DNA of 64,000 bases from Sphingomonas gilva (GCF_003515075.1 NZ_QWLV01000002.1:682001-746000), one strand, 5' to 3'; shown: positions 1-8,861, counted from the first letter of the stretch. The notes: a model not told the origin generated them from the letters alone. Numbers and translations are program-made.

Positions 1-489
1 GCGCCGCATCAGCAGTTCCAGCAGATCGGCCTCGCGCCGGGTCAGCTCGATATCGCGTTCGCCGTTGCGCGCGGTTCGCCCGGCGGTGTCGAACTGCAGA
101 TCGCCGATCCGCATCACCGGCGCGTTGCGATAGCCCGGCCGGCGAAGCAGCGCGCGGAGCCGCGCGGCGAGTTCGGCGATGTCGACCGGCTTGACCAGAT
201 AATCGTCGGCCCCCGCGTCGAGCCCGGCGACGCGATCGCCCAGCGCATCGCGCGCGGTCATGACCAGGATCGGCAGATCGAGCATGTTCGCATTGGCGCG
301 CAGCCACGCCAGCCCGTCGCCGTCGGGCAGGCCGAGATCGAGGATCATCGCGTCGTAGGTCGCGGTCCTGAGCGCCTGTTCGGCATGGGCGAGATTGCCG
401 GCGCGGTCCACGGCGAAGCCCTTTTCGGCGATGCCGCGCGCGAACAGCCCGGCCAGACGGGCGTTGTCCTCTACGATCAGGACACGCAT
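1..489 (-). CDS. OmpR-family response regulator, C-terminus cut by window edge
   Basis: The 163 codons present hold a complete receiver domain and the beginning of a winged-helix output domain. The protein starts MRVLIVEDN. The acidic pocket is in VEDN and the predicted phosphoacceptor is Asp51 in MILDLGLPDGDG. The conserved Lys is in DDYLVKPVD. After the linker, RIGDLQFDTAGR and ELTRREADLLE are typical of the OmpR/PhoB wing-helix start. It is therefore a DNA-binding two-component regulator, but its partner kinase and targets are not visible because the gene runs leftward out of the window. It is transcribed away from the EEP hydrolase gene. The start is the ATG at 489. Confidence 0.93.
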   Translation of the reverse strand, partial: MRVLIVEDNARLAGLFARGIAEKGFAVDRAGNLAHAEQALRTATYDAMILDLGLPDGDGLAWLRANANMLDLPILVMTARDALGDRVAGLDAGADDYLVKPVDIAELAARLRALLRRPGYRNAPVMRIGDLQFDTAGRTARNGERDIELTRREADLLELLMRR

Positions 490-713
490 CGGCCCGCGAT
501 CGCCGAGGTGCGGCCACAGCCGCACAGCTTCAGGAACGCATCCTTCCCCACAGCCCAGCCTCCCCCCTCGACCGACGGACAGATATTATCGCAGATCGGG
601 GACGAAAGCGATGCGCCACATTGACACGGCCCTTGGCCTGGCCCGGACCCGTCTTGTCGCCGGCGCGCACCGAATTCTGGCAATCGGCGGAGCGGCCGGT
701 ATAGCGTGGCGCG

Positions 714-1571
714 ATGAGCAGATTGACATGGATATCGCTGGCCGTCGCGGCCCTGTGCCAGATCATGCTGGGCGCTGGCATCGCGCAGGCGCGCGACGGC
801 ACGATCGAGGTGATGAGCTTCAACGTCCGGCTGCCCATCGACAAGGGGGTCAACAGCTGGGAGCGCCGGCGCGGCCTCGCCGCCGAGATGATCCGCCGGA
901 TCGCGCCCGATGTGATCGGCACGCAGGAGCTGCACAAGCGCCAGGGCGACGATATCGTCCGCCTGCTGCCCGCCTATGGCTGGATCGGCATCGACCGGCG
1001 CGGCGGCCATGACGACGAGCATATGGGGCTGTTCTACCGCCGCGACCGGCTGAACCTGATCGAGTTCGGCAATTTCTGGCTGTCCGACACGCCCGACGTG
1101 CCGGGCAGCATCAGCTGGGGCCATCCGCTGCCGCGCATGACGACCTGGGCGCTGTTCGAGACCAAGGACGACAAGCGCCGCTTCTATGTGCTCAACACCC
1201 ATTTCCCCTATCGGGCGGAGGACGAGGACGCGCGGATGAAGGGCGCGCTGATGCTGCGCCAGCGCATCGACGCGTTGCCCGCGGACATACCGGTCGTGCT
1301 GACCGGCGATTTCAACACGACGCCCGACAGCCAGATCCACGCCGCGCTGACCGAGCGGTTGGCGGACGTGCGCATCGCCGCGCCGTCGCGATCGGGGCCG
1401 GACGACACCTTCCACAACTTCACCGGCAAGGCCGATCGCCGGATCGACTGGATCCTGACCCGCGGCCTCGATGTGCGGAGCACCCAAACGGTGACCGACC
1501 ATCGCGGCGAGATGCAGACCTCCGATCACTTCCCCATAGTCGCGACCCTGGCCTGGCCGACGTCTCGGTAG
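714..1571 (+). CDS. secreted endonuclease/exonuclease/phosphatase-family hydrolase
   Basis: A 285-residue protein with a signal peptide (about residues 1-26, ending GIAQA) followed by a complete EEP (DNase I-like) fold. The family motifs are in order: SFNVRLP near residue 36, TQELHKRQ with the metal-binding Glu, NTHFPY, TGDFNTTPD, and the terminal SDHFPIVA with the catalytic His. EEP proteins include phosphodiesterases, sphingomyelinases and sugar-phosphate phosphatases, and the substrate cannot be read from the sequence. Export to the periplasm argues against a DNA-repair role. The gene stands alone, divergent from the response regulator and convergent with the ndh-like gene. A second EEP gene lies at 18183-19001. 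Confidence 0.88.
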   Translation: MSRLTWISLAVAALCQIMLGAGIAQARDGTIEVMSFNVRLPIDKGVNSWERRRGLAAEMIRRIAPDVIGTQELHKRQGDDIVRLLPAYGWIGIDRRGGHDDEHMGLFYRRDRLNLIEFGNFWLSDTPDVPGSISWGHPLPRMTTWALFETKDDKRRFYVLNTHFPYRAEDEDARMKGALMLRQRIDALPADIPVVLTGDFNTTPDSQIHAALTERLADVRIAAPSRSGPDDTFHNFTGKADRRIDWILTRGLDVRSTQTVTDHRGEMQTSDHFPIVATLAWPTSR

Positions 1572-1588
1572 GATGATCCTCCTTTATG

Positions 1589-1619
1589 GGAGACCTGGGC
1601 GCGTAGCGGCCTGGTCTCC
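1589..1619. terminator. candidate bidirectional terminator hairpin
   Basis: GGAGACC at 1589-1595 pairs with GGTCTCC at 1613-1619, with further partial pairing inside. It lies in the 74-base gap between two convergent genes. There is no clear U-tract, so the call is tentative. Confidence 0.35.
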
Positions 1620-1645
1620 GTTGGAGGGGATGGGGCTCAACCGCT

Positions 1646-2962
1646 CTAATGCAGCTTCAGCCGCGGGCGGATGATGGCGTTGACCTGGCCGATGGCGATC
1701 AGCGCGAGGCCCTTCAGCCAGCCGTGGATGGCGATCAGGTGCATCCGGTAGAGCGAGGTGTAGACGAAGCGCGCCAGCCGGCCCTCGATCGCCATGCGCC
1801 CGCCGACGAGATTGCCCATCAGGCTGCCGACGGTGGAAAAACGGCTGAGCGACACCAGCGAACCGTGATCGTGATAGCGGAACGGGCGCAGCGGCTTGCC
1901 GTCCTGAAGCGCGATCAGGTTGCGATAGGCGGTCGCCGCCATCTGGTGCGCCGATTGCGCGCGCGGCGGCACCGGGCGCTCGTCGCCGGGCAAGTGGCAG
2001 AAGGCGCAGTCGCCGATCGCGAAGATGCGATCGTCGTTGGAGGTCTGCAGCGTCGGGCGGACGACGAACTGGCCGGCGCGGCTGCGCTCCAGCCCGTCAT
2101 CGTCGCCGCCGGCGAGCGGCGCGGCCTTCACCCCCGCCGCCCAGACCTTGAGATTGGCGGGCACGCGCGCGCCCGACTTGAGCAGCACCGCGTCGGCGGT
2201 CACCTCGGTCACCGGCGTATCGGTCAGGACCGTGACGCCGAGCGCCTCCAGCTCGGCCCTGGCCGCCTCGGCCAGCCGCTCGGGCAGCGCCGGCAGGATG
2301 CGCGGGCCGGCCTCGATCAGCGTGACGCCGAGGCGCCCTTCGTCGAACACCTCGAGCCCGTAATGACGGAGCCCGCCCGCGGCGTTGTAGAGCTCGGCGG
2401 CGAGCTCGACCCCGGTCGCGCCGCCGCCGACGATGGCGATGTTGACATGCGCGTCGCTCGCCGGATCGGCGAGCATCTCGTGCGAGACGCGCAGGCAGTG
2501 GTTGAGCAGCCGGTTGCGGAAGCGGTCCGCCTGGGGCCTCTCATCGAGGAAGATGCAATGCTCGCGCGCGCCGGGCGTGCCGAAATCGTTGCCGACCGAT
2601 CCCATCGCCAGCACCAGATAGTCGAAGCGCAGCCGGTGGCGCGCGATCAGCTCGCTGCCGTCCTCGTCATAGAGCGGCGCGATGACGATCTCGCGCGTGT
2701 CGCGGTCGATCGCCTCCAGCGCGCCGAAGAAGAAGCGATAGCCCCAGCGGTGGCAATGGCTGCGATAGCCGACCTCGTCCAGATTGGCGTCGAGCGATCC
2801 GGTCGCGACCTCGTGCAGCAGCGGCTTCCACACATGGGTGTGGTTCTTGTCGACCAGGATGATGTCGTGCCGCTTGCGGCCGTAGCGCGCGCCCAGCCGC
2901 CGGGCGAGCTCCAGCCCGCCCGCGCCGCCGCCGACGATGACGATCTGGGTCTTCTTCGTCAT
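1646..2962 (-). CDS. ndh: NAD(P)/FAD-dependent oxidoreductase, type II NADH dehydrogenase-like
   Basis: A 438-residue flavoprotein with two Rossmann dinucleotide motifs: GGGAGGLELARRLG at the N-terminus for FAD and GGGATGVELAAEL near the middle for NAD(P)H. FAIGDCAF is the late FAD-contact motif and is followed by PPRAQSAHQMA, which is typical of NDH-2 enzymes. NDH-2 oxidises NADH at the inner face of the cytoplasmic membrane and reduces quinone without pumping protons. The C-terminus contains aromatic and hydrophobic stretches suited to peripheral membrane attachment. ATG at 2962 (MTKKTQIVIVG) is chosen over an upstream in-frame start at 2995 because the Rossmann strand begins at once and a GGGG stretch lies about 7 bases upstream. 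It is divergent from the P450 gene. Confidence 0.88.
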   Translation of the reverse strand: MTKKTQIVIVGGGAGGLELARRLGARYGRKRHDIILVDKNHTHVWKPLLHEVATGSLDANLDEVGYRSHCHRWGYRFFFGALEAIDRDTREIVIAPLYDEDGSELIARHRLRFDYLVLAMGSVGNDFGTPGAREHCIFLDERPQADRFRNRLLNHCLRVSHEMLADPASDAHVNIAIVGGGATGVELAAELYNAAGGLRHYGLEVFDEGRLGVTLIEAGPRILPALPERLAEAARAELEALGVTVLTDTPVTEVTADAVLLKSGARVPANLKVWAAGVKAAPLAGGDDDGLERSRAGQFVVRPTLQTSNDDRIFAIGDCAFCHLPGDERPVPPRAQSAHQMAATAYRNLIALQDGKPLRPFRYHDHGSLVSLSRFSTVGSLMGNLVGGRMAIEGRLARFVYTSLYRMHLIAIHGWLKGLALIAIGQVNAIIRPRLKLH

Positions 2963-3045
2963 CGCATCACCCCGCAAATGTCCCCGGACGAACATCGCTG
3001 GCGGTGACGCGATGCATAGCCGGTCCGGCGATCTATATTCGCCGG

Positions 3046-4398
3046 ATGACCGATTCGGCGACCCGTTTCGTTCCAGCCCATCCGCCCCGGCCCGAGACGT
3101 TCGGGCCGTGGTGGTCGGGCTTCTTCGGCGAGCGGGCGCGCAATTCGGTGGCGGGCTGGTCCAAGCTCGCCTTCGAGCAATGGCATGTCAGGCGGCGGAT
3201 GATGCGGCTCGTCATCCATTTCCCGCGGCATCCGGATGCGGTCGAGCGGGTGCTGCTGACCAACGCGGCCAATTACCAGAAGCCGCGGATCATCAAGAAG
3301 CTGCTGATGCCGATGCTGGGGCGCGGGCTGCTGACTGCGGATGGCGAGCTGTGGCGATCACAGAGGAAGGTGGTGGCGCCGAGCTTCGCGCCCGGCGCGG
3401 TCGCGCGGCTGGCGGGGACGATGGCCGGGGCGGCCGAGCGGCAGATGGCGGACTGGCCGACGAGCGGGCGCATCGACATCGCCCATGCGGCGACCGAGAC
3501 GACGATGCGGATCATCGCCGACGCGCTGTTCTCGGACGATGCGCGGCTGACCACGGCGGAGGCCAGCCGCCACATCACCGCCGCGCTGGAGGCGGCGGGG
3601 GCGGCGCGGCTTTCGGCGTTGTTCGGGCTCAACCCGCTGCCGATCACGCGGAGCGTGCGGGTGGGGCAGCGCGGGCGGCGCTATCTGCGCGAGACGCTGA
3701 CCAGCATCGTCCGCGAGCGCGGGCCGGAAGGCGGCGACGACTTCCTGGGCGGGATGATCCGCGATCTCAATGCGCGCTTTCCGCCCGCCGAGGCGACGAT
3801 GCTGGCGATCGACAATGCCGCGACCTTCTATCTCGCCGGGCATGAGACGACCGCCAACGCGCTCGCCTGGGCGATCTACCTGCTGGCGGGCGACCAGAGG
3901 GCGCAGGACCGCGCGCGCAACGAGGCGCTGGCGGCGGTGGCGGGCGATCCGGCGACGCTGGCCGACCGCCTGCCCTATCTGCGCCAGGTGCTCGACGAGA
4001 CGCTGCGGCTTTATCCGCCCGCGCCGCGCTTCGATCGCGAGGCGGTGGCGGCGGACATGCTGCACGGGGAGCCGGTCGGGCCGGGCGATCTCGTCTCGAT
4101 CTGGCCGTGGCTGATCCATCGGCACCGGCAATTGTGGGACGACGCCGACGCGTTCGATCCCGAACGCTTCGCGCCCGGCCGCGAGGCGGCGCGGCATCGG
4201 TTCCAGTACATCCCCTTCGGCGCTGGGCCACGCACCTGCGTCGGCGCGCGCTTCGCCATAGTCGAGGCGCTGGTGATCCTGACGCATTGGCTGTCGGCGC
4301 GGCGGTTCGCGTTGGTCGAAGGCCACACGGTCGAGCTGCACGGCAGCGTGACATTGAGGCCTAAAGGCGGGCTGCCGGTGATGGTGAGCGCCATCTGA
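3046..4398 (+). CDS. cytochrome P450
   Basis: A 450-residue soluble P450 without a membrane anchor, as usual for bacterial class I enzymes. All signatures are present: the I-helix oxygen-activation motif AGHETTANALAW, the K-helix ExxR in LDETLRLYPP, the PERF-type segment FDPERFAPG, and the heme loop FGAGPRTCVGARFA with Cys398 as the predicted thiolate ligand. It would oxygenate an unknown hydrophobic substrate using a separate ferredoxin and reductase, neither of which is in the window. ATG at 3046 is preferred to an in-frame ATG at 3004, which would add a poorly conserved 14-residue leader. The gene is divergent from the ndh-like gene (83-base gap) and is followed by a perfect inverted repeat. 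Confidence 0.93.
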   Translation: MTDSATRFVPAHPPRPETFGPWWSGFFGERARNSVAGWSKLAFEQWHVRRRMMRLVIHFPRHPDAVERVLLTNAANYQKPRIIKKLLMPMLGRGLLTADGELWRSQRKVVAPSFAPGAVARLAGTMAGAAERQMADWPTSGRIDIAHAATETTMRIIADALFSDDARLTTAEASRHITAALEAAGAARLSALFGLNPLPITRSVRVGQRGRRYLRETLTSIVRERGPEGGDDFLGGMIRDLNARFPPAEATMLAIDNAATFYLAGHETTANALAWAIYLLAGDQRAQDRARNEALAAVAGDPATLADRLPYLRQVLDETLRLYPPAPRFDREAVAADMLHGEPVGPGDLVSIWPWLIHRHRQLWDDADAFDPERFAPGREAARHRFQYIPFGAGPRTCVGARFAIVEALVILTHWLSARRFALVEGHTVELHGSVTLRPKGGLPVMVSAI

Positions 4399-4403
4399 TT
4401 CAG

Positions 4404-4494
4404 CGTCGCCCCTGCGAAGGCAGGGGCCGCTGGGTTTGTGGCGCTTCCGACGTCGCGCTTGCCGACTGAGGCCCCTGCCTTCGCAGGGGCGACG
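4404..4494. repeat. perfect 25-bp inverted repeat (sphingomonad intergenic palindrome)
   Basis: The arms at 4404-4428 and 4470-4494 are exact reverse complements over 25 bases, separated by 41 bases. Each arm also contains its own CCCCTGC/GCAGGGG hairpin. Related copies occur at 27792-27816, 36567-36591 and 39686-39711. It may terminate P450 transcription. Confidence 0.85.
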
Positions 4495-4649
4495 CGGTCC
4501 TATGCAGTCAGGCGGGGTTGGTTGACGGCGAGGTTTGCGTTATCCTCGCACCGTCCGCGTGACTGGCGCGAAAGGTGGAGCACCACCGGGGAGCGCGGGC
4601 TTGCTGAGCCGCGGCGCCTGGGCATCCTCTTGCTTGAAGGAGGCCCGTC

Positions 4650-5348
4650 ATGGCCGAACTGTCTCCGATTTCCGTCGCGTTCCTGCTGTTTCCCGGCGTC
4701 ACCCAGCTCGACCTGACCGGGCCGGCGCAGGTGCTGTCGCGGCTGGGCAACGTCACGCTCGACCTGGTGTGGAAGGACAGGGCGCCGGTGATGACCGACG
4801 CCGGGTTCGCGATTGCGCCCACCGCGGCCTTCGCCGACGTGCCGCGCGCCGACATCCTGTGCGTGCCGGGCGGGATCGGCGTCGCCGGGGTGATGGCCGA
4901 CGATGCGGCGATGGCCTGGGTCGAGGGCGTCGGCACCGCCGCGCGCTGGGTGACGAGCGTGTGCACCGGATCGCTGGTGCTGGGCGCGGCTGGGCTGCTC
5001 AAGGGATACAGGGCGACGACGCATTGGGCGTGGCACCATCACCTCGCCCTGTTCGGCGCGGAGCCGGTCAAGGCGCGCCACGTGATCGACCGCAACCGCA
5101 TGACCGGCGGCGGCGTCACCGCCGGGATCGACTTCGCCTTCGCGCTGATGGCAGAGGTGCGCGGGCCGGACCACGCGCGGATGGTCCAGCTCGGCCTGGA
5201 ATATGATCCGCAGCCGCCGTTCGACGCTGGGTCGCCCGAGCGCGCGGGCGAGGCTCTGGTCGCCGCCTATGCGCGGCGGATGGAGGCGCTGGCGCCCGGG
5301 CGCGAGGCGGAGCTGCGCGCGGCGGCGAAGCGGCGGGGGTTTGCTTAA
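4650..5348 (+). CDS. DJ-1/PfpI-family protein, isonitrile hydratase-like
   Basis: A 232-residue cytoplasmic DJ-1/PfpI-fold protein. The nucleophile-elbow segment TSVCTGSLVLGAAGLLKG, with predicted nucleophile Cys105 followed by Thr106, matches bacterial isonitrile hydratases, which hydrate isocyanides to N-formamides. The N-terminal FPGVTQLDLTGP carries the conserved Asp used in that chemistry. After the elbow, ATTHW and the GGGVTAGIDFA segment also fit this subfamily rather than chaperone-type DJ-1 or AraC-fused regulators. A strong ribosome-binding site (AAGGAGG) precedes the ATG. It is a single gene flanked by repeats. The fold is certain; the substrate rests on family similarity. Confidence 0.82.
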   Translation: MAELSPISVAFLLFPGVTQLDLTGPAQVLSRLGNVTLDLVWKDRAPVMTDAGFAIAPTAAFADVPRADILCVPGGIGVAGVMADDAAMAWVEGVGTAARWVTSVCTGSLVLGAAGLLKGYRATTHWAWHHHLALFGAEPVKARHVIDRNRMTGGGVTAGIDFAFALMAEVRGPDHARMVQLGLEYDPQPPFDAGSPERAGEALVAAYARRMEALAPGREAELRAAAKRRGFA

Positions 5349-5349
5349 A

Positions 5350-5484
5350 TCCTCCCCCAGCTTGTCTGGGGGAGGGGGACCGTCCGAAGGACGGTGGAGG
5401 GGGAAGCCACAAGCGGCGCGCTCGCGGCAAGCCCCCTCCACCACGCTGCGCGTGGTCCCCCTCCCCCGCTAACGCGGGGGAGGA
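5350..5484. repeat. REP-like compound palindrome
   Basis: Two units of about 54 bases (5350-5403 and 5432-5484) face each other in inverted orientation. Each unit is two nested hairpins: CCTCCCCC...GGGGGAGG and a second stem whose sequence differs between units while staying paired (GTCCGAAGGAC versus ACGCTGCGCGT). Covariation of the inner stems suggests that structure rather than sequence is conserved. It lies between convergent genes. Confidence 0.8.
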
Positions 5485-5498
5485 ATTGGTTCGGTTTG

Positions 5499-6221
5499 CT
5501 ACTCCCCCATCCGCAGCACCGCCATCGGGGCGGCCTTGGTGAGGGGGGTGGCGCGCCAGGTTATGGACTTGCGCGTCCCTTCCGTCGTGGCGCCGTCCTC
5601 GCTGTTCTGGCTGACGATCTCGGCGTCGGTCGAAAGGGTGAAGCTGCCGTCGAGCTTGGCCGCGGCATCGGGCTGGGCCGGGGCGCCGCCGTCCGACCGG
5701 TTGGCGAAGGCGGGCGCGGTCATGCGGACGGTGCCGTTCTTCTTCAGCTCGATCGCGATGAAGGGGAACATCACCTCGGCCTCGCTATTGAAGGGGTAGA
5801 TGAAATTGTGGGTCAGGCGGCCTTCGATCGCATAGTCGATCAGGAACCTGCCGTCGCCGGCATATTCGACCTTGCGATAGCCCGCCTCCTTTGCGAGCGC
5901 CTCGGCGATGGCGCGGTTCTTGGCTTCGGTTTCGGCCTTCTTCGCGGCCGCCCCATCCTCCTCCTGCTCCTGGGCAATCGGTTCGAACGTCGCGCCGTCC
6001 GAATCGGGATCGTCGGTCATGCCCTCGCTCAGGCCTTCGGCCATGCCTTCTGCAAACGCATTGCCCACATCGATCGCATGGACCTCGCCGACATAGGTGA
6101 AGGCGAAGCTGCGATCGGCGTCGATCCGCAAGGTGGAGACGAACTTGCCCGGCGTGATGACGCAGCTGGCGAGGAGAATCGGCGCTGCGAGCGCGAGCGC
6201 GATGCGGGTGAAATGCAACAT
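5499..6221 (-). CDS. hypothetical lipoprotein
   Basis: 240 residues with a lipoprotein signal, MLHFTRIALALAAPILLASC, so the predicted lipidated residue is Cys20. The mature part has no recognised domain. It includes an acidic, Glu/Asp-rich stretch around residues 60-90, a short helical segment rich in Ala, Glu and Lys (KKAETEAKNRAIAEALAKEA), and a beta-rich C-terminal half. ATG at 6221 is chosen because it starts exactly at the lipoprotein signal and follows a GGGGGG ribosome-binding site; an in-frame start at 6260 would bury the signal. It lies 62 bases downstream of rlmB on the same strand, separated by a strong hairpin. Function unknown. Confidence 0.8.
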   Translation of the reverse strand: MLHFTRIALALAAPILLASCVITPGKFVSTLRIDADRSFAFTYVGEVHAIDVGNAFAEGMAEGLSEGMTDDPDSDGATFEPIAQEQEEDGAAAKKAETEAKNRAIAEALAKEAGYRKVEYAGDGRFLIDYAIEGRLTHNFIYPFNSEAEVMFPFIAIELKKNGTVRMTAPAFANRSDGGAPAQPDAAAKLDGSFTLSTDAEIVSQNSEDGATTEGTRKSITWRATPLTKAAPMAVLRMGE

Positions 6222-6261
6222 GGCTTGCCCCCCGGTTTGTCCTGACAAGCCCCACCCCAAC

Positions 6262-6281
6262 CCCTCCCCTGAAGGGGAGGG
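6262..6281. terminator. hairpin between rlmB and lipoprotein gene
   Basis: CCCTCCCC at 6262-6269 pairs with GGGGAGGG at 6274-6281 around a TGAA loop. It lies just past the rlmB stop. It may be a terminator or a copy of the common sphingomonad CCCTCCCC palindrome, and no U-tract follows. Confidence 0.45.
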
Positions 6282-6283
6282 AC

Positions 6284-7033
6284 TTAAGAAGAGCGCGTGG
6301 CCACTGCGTAGAGCGCGATCGCCGCCGCGTTGGACACGTTCAGGCTTTCCACCTTAGGCGAGATCGGCAGCTTCGCAAGCGCGTCGCAATGCGCCTCCGT
6401 ATTCTGCCGCATCCCTTCGCCCTCGGCGCCGAGCACCAGCGCGACCTTGGGCTGGCCGAGCGCTTCCCCAAGCAGATCGGACGCGTGGCCGGTCAGGCCG
6501 ATGCGCCAGAAATCGGCCTCCGCCATCTCGTCGAGCGCGCGCGACAGGTTGACCACGCGGACCCAGGGCACGGTTTCCAGCGCCCCGCTCGCCGCGCGGG
6601 CGAGCGCGCCCGATTCGGGCGGCGAGTGGCGGTCCTGGGTGACGATGCCGAGCGCGTCGAACGCCGCCGCCGAGCGCAGCACCGCGCCGACATTGTGCGG
6701 ATCGGTCACCTGGTCGAGCACCAGGATCGGACGGGTGTCGTCTCGCCCCGCAGTGAACAGCTCGTCGAGGTACAGGTCCTCCAGCGGATCGACCTCCAGC
6801 ACCAGCCCCTGGTGCGGCGCGTCGCCGGGCACCATCCGGCCGAGATCGGCGACGTCGGCATAGACCACCGGCAGCACCGGCGGCAGATCGAGCCGGCCCA
6901 ACGCCTCGCGCGTGCCCCACAGCTTGCGCGCGGTGCGGTGGGGATTGGCGAGCGCCGCCGTCACCGCGTGCCGCCCCCAGAAGCGGGGGCGGGCGGCGTT
7001 GCCCTGCGGCCTGTGCCCGCGCCGGCCGGCCAT
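6284..7033 (-). CDS. rlmB: 23S rRNA (guanosine-2'-O-)-methyltransferase, TrmH/SpoU family
   Basis: 249 residues with an N-terminal substrate-binding segment (GRHAVTAALANPHR) and a C-terminal SPOUT methyltransferase domain. The knot motifs are clear: LVLDQVTDPHNVGAVLRSA (motif 1), LVLGAEGEGM (motif 2) and SLNVSNAAAIALY (motif 3), which form the AdoMet pocket. This architecture is that of RlmB, which methylates G2251 in the P-loop of 23S rRNA. The start codon at 7033 lies 2 bases after the stop of the upstream peptidase gene, so the two are probably co-transcribed. RlmB and its TrmH-family relatives differ mainly in the N-terminal domain; this one fits RlmB. Confidence 0.9.
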   Translation of the reverse strand: MAGRRGHRPQGNAARPRFWGRHAVTAALANPHRTARKLWGTREALGRLDLPPVLPVVYADVADLGRMVPGDAPHQGLVLEVDPLEDLYLDELFTAGRDDTRPILVLDQVTDPHNVGAVLRSAAAFDALGIVTQDRHSPPESGALARAASGALETVPWVRVVNLSRALDEMAEADFWRIGLTGHASDLLGEALGQPKVALVLGAEGEGMRQNTEAHCDALAKLPISPKVESLNVSNAAAIALYAVATRSS

Positions 7034-7035
7034 GA

Positions 7036-8643
7036 TCAGTCGTCGTCCTTGGGCCAGGCGAAGGGATCGGTCGGCACCGGCCGCTGCGGCAGCGGCGGAC
7101 GCGGCAGCGCCTTGTCGGCATTGGCGGCGTTCAGCAGGAAGCTCGCCATGATGATCGCGTTCTGGCGCATGTCCTCCGCGCGGAGGCGGTCATAGGTGTC
7201 GATCGAGGTGTGGTGCGCGCGCGCGCCGTAATCGAGCGGGTCCTGGATGAACTGATACCCCGGCGCGCCGATCTGCTGCATGAAGACATGATCGGTGCCG
7301 CCGGTCCGCCGGATCGCGACGGTCGAGGCGTCCATCGAGGCGAAGGGCGCCAGCCATTCCTTGAAGATCGGCACCACCGCCGGGTTGTTTTCGGCATAGA
7401 TGCCGCGGATCCGGCCCGATCCGTTGTCGAGGTTGAAATAGGCGGCGAGGTCGTCGAAGCCCGGCTTGGGCGTGATCGGCCAGCGGCTGCCCCAGGTATA
7501 ATATTGGTCGAGCTGGGCCTTCGCCGGATCGGTTTCGGGCGGGCGGCTGGCGAGATATTTGGTGACATAGGCGAAGCTGCCGTGCAGCCCCTGCTCCTCG
7601 CCGTTCCACAGCACGAAGCGGATCGTCCGCTTCGGCCGCGCGCCGATCGCGGTGAGGATGCGCGCCGCCTCCATCACCACCGCCGAGCCCGCGGCGTTGT
7701 CGACCGCGCCGTCGCCGCCGACCCAGCTGTCATAATGCGCGCCGGCCATGACATAGCCGGCATCGGGATCGGTTCCGGGAATGTCGGCGATGATGTTGTA
7801 GGCCATCGGGTCTTCGTCGTGGAAGGTCACGTCGCTGACGATCTCCAGCGTCGGCGCCTTGCCCAGGCGGACGAGGCGGGTCAGGCGGCGATAATCCTCC
7901 TGCGCGATCTCGACCGCGGGGAGCGCGGGCGTGTCCTCGCGCTTGAAGAGATAGCCCTCGCCGTGGAGCAGCCCGCCGTCGCGGCGCGCCATCTGCGCCC
8001 AGGCCACCGCGCCCTCGGCCTTGAGGAAGGCGTCGCGCCGCTTGGCGAAATCGAGCCGCTCGAGCCGGCGGTTGGCGGCCTCCGGATCGTGCGTGGGCTG
8101 CTGGAAATTGTCGAGCTTGGAGAGATCCTCGCCGCTCAGCCGCTTGAAGGCGGGCTCGGTCGGATCGCTCGGCTGGCCGGGATGGGTGACGAGCACGATC
8201 TTGCCGGCGAGTGTCCCGCGATACTTGGCGAAATCCTCCTCCTCGGACATCGGCGCGACGACGATGGGCGCGGTGAGCGCGCCGTTGGTGGCGGGGGTCC
8301 AGGCGATCGGGATCGCGCGCAGCTGGATCGGGCGCGGCGTCGTCATGCGGACGCTGGAGCGCTCGATCGACCAGCCGCGGCCGAAATCGAAGCCCTCGGC
8401 GCGGACATTCTTCAGGCCCATCTCGCGGAACCTGGCCTGCGCCCAGGCCTCCGCCTCGCGCATCTGCGGCGAGTTGGTCAGGCGCGGGCCGATCACGTCG
8501 GTCATGTGCTGCGCCATCTGCATCACCTGGCTCTGGTTGGTGCCCTGGTCGATGATCCTGTTGACCGTCTGGCGATCGACGCTCTGCGCGGCGAGGGGCG
8601 CGGCGGCGATCAGGGCGGTGGCGGCGAGCAGCAGATGGCGCAT
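7036..8643 (-). CDS. secreted M28-family metallopeptidase
   Basis: 535 residues with a signal peptide (MRHLLLAATALIAAAPLAAQ), so a periplasmic or secreted zinc aminopeptidase or carboxypeptidase. The central region carries a protease-associated-like insert. The catalytic region carries the M28 zinc ligands in order: AHYDSWVGGDGAVDNAAGS (His and bridging Asp), RFVLWNGEEQGLHGS (catalytic Glu and ligand Glu), and the distal His in ARAHHTSIDTYDRL. ATG at 8643 is chosen because it opens the signal peptide and follows AGGGGA; an in-frame start at 8736 is rejected. It is first in a likely two-gene operon with rlmB. Substrate preference cannot be read. Confidence 0.9.
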   Translation of the reverse strand: MRHLLLAATALIAAAPLAAQSVDRQTVNRIIDQGTNQSQVMQMAQHMTDVIGPRLTNSPQMREAEAWAQARFREMGLKNVRAEGFDFGRGWSIERSSVRMTTPRPIQLRAIPIAWTPATNGALTAPIVVAPMSEEEDFAKYRGTLAGKIVLVTHPGQPSDPTEPAFKRLSGEDLSKLDNFQQPTHDPEAANRRLERLDFAKRRDAFLKAEGAVAWAQMARRDGGLLHGEGYLFKREDTPALPAVEIAQEDYRRLTRLVRLGKAPTLEIVSDVTFHDEDPMAYNIIADIPGTDPDAGYVMAGAHYDSWVGGDGAVDNAAGSAVVMEAARILTAIGARPKRTIRFVLWNGEEQGLHGSFAYVTKYLASRPPETDPAKAQLDQYYTWGSRWPITPKPGFDDLAAYFNLDNGSGRIRGIYAENNPAVVPIFKEWLAPFASMDASTVAIRRTGGTDHVFMQQIGAPGYQFIQDPLDYGARAHHTSIDTYDRLRAEDMRQNAIIMASFLLNAANADKALPRPPLPQRPVPTDPFAWPKDDD

Positions 8644-8717
8644 GAACGATTCCCCTGTAATTTTATTGCGGTGGCTTAGCATGGCGACCCGCAGGCGCAA
8701 GCGCGCGAATCCAGCCG

Positions 8718-8746
8718 TTGACAGCCGGAGGGGCATTCGCCATGTG
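8718..8746 (+). promoter_or_regulatory. candidate tRNA-Tyr promoter
   Basis: TTGACA at 8718-8723 is followed after 17 bases by CATGTG at 8741-8746. Transcription would begin about 20-25 bases before the tRNA gene. The -35 box is perfect and the -10 is weak. Confidence 0.45.
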
Positions 8747-8775
8747 ACCGCCTCGCTTTTGAAAGCGGCCCCAAC

Positions 8776-8861
8776 GGACAGGTGGCCGAGTGGTTAAAGG
8801 CAGCAGACTGTAAATCTGCCCGCGTGAGCGTACGCTGGTTCGAATCCAGCCCTGTCCACCA
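8776..8861 (+). tRNA. tRNA-Tyr (GTA)
   Basis: 86 nt, class II with a long variable arm. The acceptor stem GGACAGG (8776-8782) pairs with CCTGTCC (8851-8857), and the discriminator A is followed by an encoded CCA. The anticodon loop CTGTAAA gives anticodon GTA. The T-arm is GCTGG-TTCGAAT-CCAGC. Its 3' end is the attachment site of the element to the right. Confidence 0.97.
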
